From Gigaspora rosea (taxonomy: Eukaryota > Glomeromycota > Glomeromycetes > Diversisporales > Gigasporaceae): a stretch of DNA of 64,000 nt. A model generated the notes under the pieces. The model had not been told where the DNA came from and searched no databases. It worked only from the letters and a program-made list of their open reading frames with translations. Location: contig QKWP01000196.1 of NCBI GenBank assembly GCA_003550325.1, forward strand, positions 251,146 through 315,145. Reading direction: 5' to 3'. Position numbers and translations under genes: made by a program. Positions 46,589-55,685 of this stretch are shown in pieces (position 1 is the first letter of the stretch; the number at the start of each line of letters is the position of its first letter).

Positions 46589-47728
46589 ATAATTATTTCA
46601 AATTAGTTACAAAAAACTCTTTCCAACGATCACTTGTACACATAATTTCTAAAAACTTTTTTACTTAAAACTAAGATAAGCCGGAGACTTTTGAGAAATC
46701 CCATAAGACGGCATCTATTATTTAGGGATAGAGGTCATAGACTATCTGCTAGTAGCTTCAGAGTTCATTACTTACCGCGGAACGGCACTTGTCGTTTAGA
46801 GGCAAAGTTTATAGACTGCCTGCTGACAGGCTTAGAGTTTATCACTTACCGAAAAATCTAGTACCAAAGTCAGCTCCCAAAAGGGTGGAACAAGGAAATG
46901 ACGAGTTTTCTGTTAAAGAAGAACACACTCTCGCTTAAAACTACAAGTGGAAACTTCCTAATACTCCTTTCACCTTCCTGCCGTTTTTTTTCAAAATTTT
47001 CGACAAAAAGTGGCAATTTGGCTTACCCCCTCCAAACGATCGGCAGTGTTTACTTTTCCAAATTCGGTCGGACCTAGTAGAATGCAACCACGTGATGTGT
47101 TTGTTTACGAATACAGTTTCGGCGCTACTCCATATGATGTTGCTCCAGTCAGATGGTTTAGGGATATCCGAGGTTGAACGTATAGTCGGAAGAAGATATT
47201 AGTTAAAGTGTTGCTTTATAGTAGAGATATACAATAGTTGCAATTGTTATATAATTTTTATTCAACCTACCACGGGTTATAATAGTGTATTCCCTTTTCC
47301 TTTTTCCATTAGTTTTTGTTTCTTTTTTTTGTTAGACTAGCCTTCGTGCTTTACCATGTGGTTTTTTTCTTTTTTGTTTTCCTCTTCCATTTTTCGGTTT
47401 TGTTCTTTTTTCTTTTTGTATTCTCGTTTTCTTGGCTTTGATCCTTTTTTGTTTACTATCTCTCCTTATTTGTCCTTAGTAAATTTCTTGTTAGTTAAAG
47501 GAATATGAAGGAGAGAAGAAGCCATTTTGGTGTAGCACTTAGGCTAGTTTAACATAGCCTCTAGTTTTTAGATTCGTCTTCAAATTAGTGCGGCAGGTTG
47601 TGCTTGGGCACCGTTAAGGCAGGCGGGTAATATCAAATTTGCAAATTAGGAGTAAACAAGTGTATTATGTAGCGATATACTTAGTATCTTAATAAAATAC
47701 TGGCGAAACTGCCTAAGTGAAAAAAAAA
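46589..47728 (+). mobile_element. Poly(A)-ended retroposon (~1.14 kb), copy 3, with 15-17-bp target duplication
   Basis: AGTATTTTAACTCTG is found at 46574-46588 and again at 47731-47745 directly after the A-tail. From ACTCTTTCCAACGATCACTT to AATACTGGCGAAACTGCCTA it matches copy 2. The conserved frame (FVYEYSFGATPYDVAPVRWF) is interrupted by a TGA where copy 2 has Trp. Direct evidence for target-primed insertion. Confidence 0.88.
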
Positions 47729-47843
47729 AAAGTATTTTAACTCTGCATTGTTCTTACTCTAATCCTAAATATAACGCGTTTTTAAGTTTATACACAACTT
47801 TTTACTTAAAAAACAAAAAACATTTGTTTTAAAAATCACGTTA

Positions 47844-48776
47844 GGGAGCTTCCAGAAATCAGCTGATTTTTGTTTACTATGAGCCTACCTCCACCCACCC
47901 ACACCTGATACCCCAATTAGCCAATCAGATTTTACGATTATTAAAAAGTTAAATATAATATTTAATAGTAAATAACTTTTGATCTACTGAACCAAATTTG
48001 ATGATTCAACTACCAAAATGATCCTCTGAACGAGAGGATTTAGCAAGCCCAAAATTGTTAAAATCCAATCACAGGATCCTGTGATCGGAATAGATTTGTG
48101 TTACTATAAAAGTTCTATAATTTATTAAATAATTATAACCCATTTATAGTAACACAAATTTATTTCGATCTTAGGACTCTGTAATTGGATTTTAACGATT
48201 TTGGGCTTGATAGAATCCTCTCATTAAGAGGATCATTTTGGTAGTAAAATCATCGAAATCGGCCCAGTAGATCAGAAGTTATTAACAATTAAAATTTAAT
48301 ATTTAATTGTTAATAACTTCTGATCTACTGGGCCAATTTCGATGATTTTACTAACAAAATGATCCCCTCAATGAGAGGATTCTAACAAGCCCAAAATCGT
48401 TAAAATCTAATCACAGGATCCTAAGATCGAAATAAATTTGTGTTACTATAAATGGGTTATAATTATTTAATAAATTATAGAACTTTTATAGTAACACAAA
48501 TCTATTCCGATCACAGGATCCTGTGTTTGGATTTTAACAATTTTGGGCTCGCTAGAATCCTCTCGTCGAGAGGATCATTTTGGTAGTTGAATCATCAAAT
48601 TTGGTCCAGTAGATCAAAAGTTATTAATTATTAAATATTATTAATAAATCTATAATTTTGGTCAAAAATAATTTTGCAACTTTGGCCGGAATTATGAAAT
48701 TTTGGCCGGAATTACACCTGATACTTCAGCTGAACCACCCACCCACCCAGAAATCAGCTGAATTCTGGAAGCTCCC
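47844..48776. mobile_element. 933-bp Harbinger-like element containing a palindrome of palindromes, TTA duplication
   Basis: GGGAGCTTCCAGAAATCAGC and its inverse lie inside TTA duplications (47841-47843, 48777-48779). The body contains four copies of a ~115-bp block (TTTTGATCTACTGGGCC... to ...AATCACAGGATC) in order plus, minus, plus, minus (about 47972, 48170, 48308, 48510), so the centre at about 48298 is the axis of a 650-bp palindrome. A diverged partial end lies at 52865-52985. No ORF. Confidence 0.85.
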
Positions 48777-49061
48777 TTATACCTGATCTTAAATTTTGGT
48801 TGGCTAAAAGTTCAGGGAAGTGAACAATTTTTTGTGGAAGAGCTACCTAAGTCGGTTCTATACTAGCTACTATATCTGCAATTCACATACTGGCATTGCC
48901 TATTTAAATCCTCTGATTCTTGTTTCTCCTGCCAACCCTCCTATATTACTAGAATATTGTTTTAGATGCTAGTTCCATGTGCTTAGAACTCTATAATCTA
49001 TGGCAAGTATCCTTGCAGAAAACTTGGTAAAGTAGTACCTGTCCCACCCACATTTTGATAA

Positions 49062-49213
49062 GGGGAGTAACAAAAATAAGGTGATTTTTTAGGGGGGGAG
49101 GGGGGTAAAAAAAGTTGAAATTATATATAAGAACCTGACTATTTATATATTGAGGAAGAGGGAGGGGAGTAGGCCTCTGATAAAAAATAATCAGGTGATT
49201 AATGACACTGCCC
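49062..49213 (-). mobile_element. Tourist/Harbinger-like MITE, TAA duplication, copy 3 (152 bp, inverted)
   Basis: GGGGAGTAACAAAAATAAGG to ...ATTAATGACACTGCCC, flanked by TAA at 49059-49061 and 49214-49216; the reverse complement of the 20.2-kb copy. Confidence 0.85.
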
Positions 49214-49239
49214 TAACTTATATATTCACCAGAGCTTAT

Positions 49240-49830
49240 ACTTGCAGTTAGAGATTATCTTATAACCACTATCATTACCTATTCTGCTCTTGTAAAGTTT
49301 AGCCAATCTTAGTATCTGTATTCTATTATCTTTTTAAACCTTTTCTAGTACTTTTCAAACTTTCAATTTAATAGCCCAAAAGGATTGGTTAGCCTAGGCT
49401 TTATGCACTTATGGTCTCTTTTTTCTTAGTACATGTTTCAAAGTACATATCCTTTTCTTTCAGTGCAACTCCAATAGTCCAATTGGAAAGAAACTTCTCC
49501 AAGACCCTATTTTGTTTAGATTTTTCTAGCTTTGGCTCAATTTAACTCTATTCTGTAAAACATCAAAAGTTTGGTTACTACTTTACTTGGGTCTTGCTAA
49601 GTATGTTTCTTTTTCTGTACCTTTGGAAGGATCTTTATATGCCTGGCATACATTAAGCTTCCAATACATTTATTGGTATTACAAGAATCCAATATACTCT
49701 TGGTGTGATCTAGGTTATAGATTTACCAATCCAGCTTGGTTTCCCAGTTTAGGTTACAGTAATACAGATATAATTTTTTTAAAATATTGTACTTGTAATT
49801 ACAAATTGCTTGAAGAATAACAGCTTATCC
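49240..49830 (-). pseudogene. Probable decayed Ty1/copia polyprotein fragment
   Basis: Less AT-biased sequence on the minus strand. Around 49660 it reads KCIGSLMYARH, matching the AIGSLMYA block found downstream of the reverse transcriptase core in copia elements. Shifting frame a short way on gives TYLARPK, comparable with the R(Y/F)L(S/A)xPxK segment that follows. Frames are broken by several stops and frameshifts, and no LTRs were found nearby. The match is short, so the assignment is tentative. Confidence 0.38.
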
Positions 49831-50029
49831 AACCCACTAAGTTACCACACCTATAATATATAATTTTTATTTGTATTAGTTAATATTATTAAAAATTTGT
49901 TATTAAATTTATATAATACATATAAATTTTATAATAAATTTTTATATAAAAAGATATTATAAATAAAATTTTATTTTATCCAAAAAAATTAAAAATGAAA
50001 AAACCTGTTATTTGGTACCTTATATATTT

Positions 50030-50030
<1 letters not shown>

Positions 50031-50061
<31 letters not shown>
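50031..50061. repeat. T(31) homopolymer
   Basis: Uninterrupted run of 31 T, flanked by the direct words CCTTATATATTTG on both sides. Confidence 0.95.
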
Positions 50062-50064
<3 letters not shown>

Positions 50065-50197
50065 GTGAGGCCTTATATATTTGGTATATTCTTAAATAAA
50101 AATACTTTTTATACAATTTTATTATAATTTTACATTTAACTTTTATTCTAATAGTTTGTTAATTTTGCTACTATAGTTAGAAAATATACCAAATATA

Positions 50198-50480
50198 GGG
50201 GTCGTTTAAAGCGTTGTGCATCATGTGATATAAGGCCAATTAAATTGTTTGTTTTGATCGACACAGATCAGGCCGACGAAGAAAAAAAGAAGAAAAAAAG
50301 TGAGAAAACGAAGAATACAAGAAAACTAATGCCTAAACTATATTGATGCACTAATAAAAAATGTCAGTGAGGTGATTTTACCTATAAAACATGCCCTAAC
50401 CCTAACCCTGAACTAACCCTTACCCTAACTTTAACTAAATAGTCAAAAACATATGATGCACAGCGCTTTAAACGTTCCCC
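50198..50480 (-). mobile_element. GGGG(T)CGTTTAAAGC-ended element, copy 2 (283 bp)
   Basis: GGGGTCGTTTAAAGCGTTGT and the inverse of CAGCGCTTTAAACGTTCCCC. Flanks AAATATA / AAATATG suggest a 7-bp duplication, as at 35.0 kb. Interior holds CCCTAACCCTAACCCT. Confidence 0.78.
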
Positions 50481-50734
50481 AAATATGGAGATTTCTAAAG
50501 CCTAGCACTTTGATTTTTCTGATTTTCAATTTTTGGAATTAGAGTTAAGGTTGGAATAAAAATAAATAACTTATATATAGTAATTTGGATTTCTAACCTT
50601 TTTACTTAGTTAAACAAAACTGATTTAAATAGCTGTTTTTTATATATTTTGTGTTTTTGTTTTTGCCATCTCGCTTTGTTTTGTTTAGGCTGATTCAGGT
50701 TATATTTCATAAGATAGATGACTTTCAATTATGA

Positions 50735-51018
50735 AGGTCATCTAAAGTAGAGCAAATCATGTGATTAATCACCAATTAAAACATAAAAGATTTGTTGATT
50801 CTAGATCAGTCTAATGAAACAAAACAAGAAAAAAATTTGAAAAACTTAAAAAATAAAAAAAAACAGTAGTTTAAACCTGCTTTGGTACATTAATAAAAAA
50901 TGTTAAAAAGGCGATTTTGCTTATATAAAAACCTCTAACTCTAACTTAAAGTAACCCAACTACTAAAGTTAATTAAGCAAATTATTAAATAAATAATTGC
51001 TCCTGTTTTAGATATTCC
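50735..51018 (-). mobile_element. Diverged copy 3 of the TAAAGC-ended element
   Basis: GGTCATCTAAAGTAGAGCAA to TTTTAGATATTCC, collinear with the 50.2-kb copy including a CTCTAACTCTAAC tract. Ends are degraded. Confidence 0.55.
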
Positions 51019-51395
51019 CAAATATGGAAAATTGGTTCCAAAATGATTCATATGCAAATTCTCAAATTTGATTAGCTCCTGTGTACTTTATAATAGATTT
51101 TTGTAAAATTTTTTTACTTTGTTTATTATTAAAACTCGTAAATAAGTATATAAACAAAATTCACAGTAATTTACTCTAGCTAGTTTTTATTAAAAAAATA
51201 GATGAGACTTGAAATATAAAGAATTGGTTTGTTTAACTAAATTGTAGTAGAATGTAATTTTGCATATTAAATATATTTTTTTGTACTTTATATTTTGCAA
51301 AAAAAGCTTTTTTACTAAAACAGAGTATAGTTAGATCTTCATAAATGCAACCTCCATAAATACAATACCTCCTTAAGTATACATCTGTAGATTCG

Positions 51396-51944
51396 TCTAA
51401 AGCCTGGCACCTTATGAAATTATCCAATATATAACTCAAATCAGTTCAAACAAAACAAAGTAAAATAGCAAAGACAAAAATACAAAATATATAAAAAATG
51501 GCTATCTAAATCAATTTTGGATGACTAAGTAAAAGTATCAGAAATGCAATTTTACTATATAAAACACATATAGGGCATGAACTAGGAAAACCCTCCTCCG
51601 ACACTTTTTTAAAAAATTTGAGATTTTTGATTCAAATTAAAGTACCAGTTTATATATATATATATTTCACTTTTTACCTTATATTGAAATAATACTTTAT
51701 TGAAATATTTTAACTTGAATGTAACACAACTTTTTAATGTTCGTGTTCTAAAAAAAATAAACAAAAAATTCAGAGTAAATTTTAGGTTTTACAAACAATT
51801 AATCGCCATTTTCTCAAAATGGAAACTACCTTCAGAAGGGTTTTTCTAGTCCATGTTCCATATTTCTAACCCAACTCTAACTCTAACCCTAAAAATCAAA
51901 AAATCAAAAAAATCAAATAATTTTATAAGGTGCTAGGCTTTAGA
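51396..51944. mobile_element. 549-bp element with TCTAAAGCC(T)(G/A)GCACCTTAT ends
   Basis: TCTAAAGCCTGGCACCTTAT and the inverse of ATAAGGTGCTAGGCTTTAGA. A CTAACTCTAACCCTAA tract lies just inside the right end. A related end occurs at about 50495. No ORF. Confidence 0.7.
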
Positions 51945-52165
51945 TATTACTCATTTTTGGTTTGTTTATAAGATATTATTAGTACTAAATGCATATTTTA
52001 TATTCATTCTACCTTTCTAAATACACGTAACCAATTAAATTTTAGTATTTAAAATAGGTTATACAGTTTTTAGTAGAAGTTATATGAAATTGGTAATCTA
52101 ATTTTTAAAGCTACAATTTAATTGACTTTTTCTAAATGTATATTGTAGACTTGTGCATGCATATT

Positions 52166-52812
52166 CCTTAGTTTGTACTAGTTCGCAGGCATTTGCCTAT
52201 ATAATTACTATAAATATACCTCTGATTTATTTTTTTAATCATTTAAGATATTTAAATAAAATTTGGTATCATAATATTTAAAAACAAGGATTATATTTTT
52301 GAATTATTTAAATTTATATTATAAGACAAAAAGTTTATGTTGCTTATAAGCTGAAAATATTAAATTTTAAAGAAATTTTTTAACTAAAAAAATATTTTAC
52401 AATATCTTGGCGAATTCTTTAAATATTAGTTTTAAAAATATAGTTTCTAATACAATATTGTAGTTTATATAAAGGATGACAACTTTCATTATTTGACTTT
52501 ATATGATTTACTTATAAAAATTAAGACTTGTATTAGAAGTGAAAATTTTTTTTATAGACGGGAACATAAAATTTGAGAAAATCTAAAGAAAAATTCTATA
52601 GTAAAAGTTCCAAAACAAAAACTTTAAACTTTTATTACACCAAAGTTTTTTAATAATTTTAAAAAAATTTCATAATTAAGTTGATAAAACAGAACCAATA
52701 TTATAATTTTTACTTAAGTATATAGCTAAAATTAATATTTAAGGTTTTATTTAAAAAATTTAAAATTTTAAAATTTTCACAGGCAAATATGCCTGCATAA
52801 CAAATTAAGGGA
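52166..52812 (-). mobile_element. CAGGCA...TGCCTG palindromic-end element, copy 2 (inverted)
   Basis: Reverse complement of 32137-32792 over nearly its full length. Here the end palindromes are CAGGCATTTGCCTA and CAGGCAAATATGCCTG, i.e. partly decayed. Confidence 0.8.
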
Positions 52813-52835
52813 TTGTATTTATGGAAGTTTGACTA

Positions 52836-53732
52836 TATTTAGTTTGATATCTTGTTATAGTTTGTTAGGAAGCTTCTAGAAATCAGATAATTTTTGGATG
52901 TGTAAGTGAATTAGCTAAAGTGTCAGGTGTAATTCCGGCCAAAATTTTATAATTCTGGTCAAAGTTGCAAAAATTTTTTTTTTATGTTTTAGCAGTCTTG
53001 TTACTAATTTATTTAATCTTTTGTAAATATTAAAATATACTATTTTATCTTATAAAGTTTGCCATTTTTAGGCACTAATATTAAAGTATAAACCATCTGG
53101 TTGTCTTAAAGATACCTAAGTGCGACCTGCTATAACAAACTTTTCCTTCTCAAATTTTTTTCTTTCAATAAAGAAAAACCATCTATATTTATAGTCAGGA
53201 TTTGCTACCTGTCAAAACTACTATTTATTTTATATTCTACCTTGCATGCATACTTTGTTTAATTCATATATATATTTTTTTCTTAGTACAGTATTGTTAA
53301 TAGACCAGTCCAGTAAAGATCACTGGAACTGGATGGGTTACTAGAACTAACTAGATGTAACTTGGAACATATATAGTTTCTAGTGATAAGTTGTCTAATC
53401 AATTAACAATCTTACTCTTATAATTTTAATATCTAAATTAAAATGATGTTGAAATCTTATAAGCCAATATCGAAAATTACAAATTAAAACAACGTATCTG
53501 GTATATAAATTTTTTTATATTTGCAAACTCACGTGATACATAAATCAAAATCGAAACTGACTAGATTATCAAATTTACTTAAAAAGTGGATTTAAAATTG
53601 ATGTTTAATTATCAAATTAATAAAAATAAATTTATATAAACAATAAAATTCTTTTTTGTCAAATTGTACTATACCATAAATTTTTAAAAGTGATCGAACT
53701 GCAAGAATCTTTATTTTTATCTCGCAATACAT
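52836..53732. other. AT-rich DNA with element remnants
   Basis: 52865-52985 matches the right end of the 47.8-48.8 kb Harbinger-like element. 53300-53370 has AGACCAGTCCAGTAAAGATC / CACTGGAACTGG words like the hAT-like ends at 44.6 and 46.4 kb. No gene. Confidence 0.45.
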
Positions 53733-54113
53733 TTAATTACCAATTCAGATAAAATCGGCACTATAGCTATATTATTACTATATTTGGAATTGGGGATAAA
53801 CAAATATATAAACAATATATTAGTAAATCTGTTTTAGGCCTAATAAAAAGTTTTTTTGTACTAATTAAATATTATTTTTTGATATAAGTAAAGTTGTAGA
53901 GCAGGTTCTTGTGCATCTACTAGTAAAATTTCATTACAATCGGACTAGTAGATAAGAAGATATGAGTAAAAACGTCTTTAAAATTCTTTAAATCATATAA
54001 AAATTTTATATATACAGGCCTGATCCAGATTTTGTACTACCTTGTTTATATATTTGTTTTGCCCCAATTCTAAATATAGAAATATTGCTGATCTTATCTG
54101 GATTGGCAATTAA
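53733..54113. mobile_element. TTAATTACCAATTCAGATAA-ended element with a single core copy
   Basis: Ends match those of 8755-9304 and 15473-15998, but the body has only one core (53888-53965) and is not a palindrome. It may represent the pre-foldback or a reduced form. Confidence 0.7.
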
Positions 54114-54408
54114 AAAGCTTATCAATGGCAAATATCGTAAAGTATTTATATTATTACACTAAAAAGACATTATATTAAAATTTTTCAAGATTCATTGAAT
54201 TCAACTAACAGAACTACTAAAGTTCATTATTGGTTTAAAAATATAGCATGCAGTAATAATTTAAATTCTAACTTTAAATTAAAAAAACAAGTTAAGTGTA
54301 CTATATATATACTTTTAATATATTTTTTAAAAACAAGTTAAGTGTACTGTATATATACTTTTAACTAGTAAATGCATCATGCTAATGCAGTAAGCTTTGA
54401 TAATTATA

Positions 54409-55685
54409 GTCGCAGCTCCCTAAGTGCACGCCCTCTAAGTGCAAACCCTCTCTATGCAAACCATAGCTTGGTCCCGAGCTTAGGACTTAGTCATCTTCGA
54501 TATTCTGCATATGCACAAAATTATAGGGTACCAAACATAATATGTATTCCCTATAAATGCATGCACGTGACTAATTTTAAAACCTGACTAATCATAACAT
54601 ATATCATAGCTTACTTGAAATTTCTACAATTATTACTTATGATTAATTTTTTCTTATGTTAAAACTGGTTTTAACTAATTTTAGCATAAAAAAAATGTAT
54701 TTAATTCCAATCTCTAAATTGAATTTTAATATGCGCATATCTGATACATACGTAAGTATTATACGTATTAAATGCACTATTGAAATATACTATATTTATT
54801 AATTGCTTTTAAATTATTGTATACAGAATTTAGATTTAAAATTTACAATTTATTTTTAAGTAATAGTTTTAAATTATTTGCATTATATTCGCATTAATTT
54901 AGTATGTGAGTATAAAAATTATTTAATAAATTAAATTAAGTAATTAAAATAAGCTATTCAAGTTCATGTTTATTTACTAGTTGATTATTTAATTTCTTTG
55001 TATTCACATTAATTAGTGTGTGAGTATAAAGATTATTTATGTATTAAACTAAGTAATTAAAATTCAAGTTTATGTTTATTTGCTATTTAATTTCTTTTTA
55101 TTTGTATTAATTTAGAAAGTAATATAAAGATCATTTACATTTTAAACTAAGTAATTAAAATTCAAGTTCATGTTTATTTACTAGTTAATTTCTTTTTATT
55201 CGCATTAATTTAGTGGGGGAGTATAAAGATCATTTACATATTAAACTAAGTAATTAAAATTCAAGTTCATGTTTATTTTACTATTTAATTTTTTTTTATT
55301 TACATTAATTTAGTCGGTGAATATAAAGATTAAACTAAGTAATTAAAATTCAAATTCATGCTTATTTACTATTATTTTTTTTTTATTCATATTAATTTAG
55401 TTCATGAGTATAAAGATTATTTACATATTAAACTAAATAATTAAAATATGATTCAAGATGTTTATTTACTATTTAATTTTTTTACTGCATAAACTTTTTT
55501 TTTATATTAACTTGGATTTTTATTATAGTATATAAATTATTAATTTTATAAATTCATATTCTCTAAATGTATATTTATCTGATTTCTAAGGCATGCATTT
55601 AGAGAGGGTAATTCTATAAATGCATATTCTCTCTAAGTGCATAATTATGTTTGGTCCCGAGAGCATGCACTTAGGGATATGACTG
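54409..55685. mobile_element. 1.28-kb CTAAGTGCA-ended element containing a ~98-bp tandem repeat
   Basis: AGTCGCAGCTCCCTAAGTGC at the left and GCACTTAGGGATATGACTG at the right, both near TA; CTCTAAGTGCA and GGTCCCGAG words repeat just inside both ends. The interior (54937-55480) has about five and a half 89-113-base units starting TAAGTAATTAAAATTCAAGT. No ORF. Confidence 0.72.

Larger units (their letters stand above)
44480..48850. mobile_element. Outer ~400-bp TIR element expanded by three separate insertions
   Basis: CTAGCTCTCCCACAAAAAAT (44489) ... TCAGGATCAGGTGTAA and the inverse of TTATACCTGATCTTAAATTT ... TTTTTTGTGGAAGAGCTACC (48778-48850) are inverted ends. Between them lie the hAT-like element (44553-46449), retroposon copy 3 (46589-47728) and a Harbinger-like palindrome (47844-48776). 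Only about 400 bases belong to the outer element. Confidence 0.65.
51328..52835 (-). mobile_element. CAGTC/GCATTTAGG MITE (reversed) split by two other elements
   Basis: The left end TAGTTAGATCTTCATAAATG and right end TATTTATGGAAGTTTGACTA are TA-flanked; the middle of the MITE is readable at 52005-52160. Inserted are a TCTAAAGCCTGGCACCTTAT-ended element (51396-51944) and the CAGGCAAATTTGCCTG element (52166-52812). Confidence 0.72.

Noticed and set aside
50390..50420. CCCTAACCCTAACCCT as a chromosome end
   Set aside because: Only about three units, inside a TIR element and far from the window edge.
54937..55480. Regular ~98-bp repeats considered as a CRISPR-like array
   Set aside because: The whole unit repeats, with no unique spacers; it is a minisatellite in a eukaryotic element.
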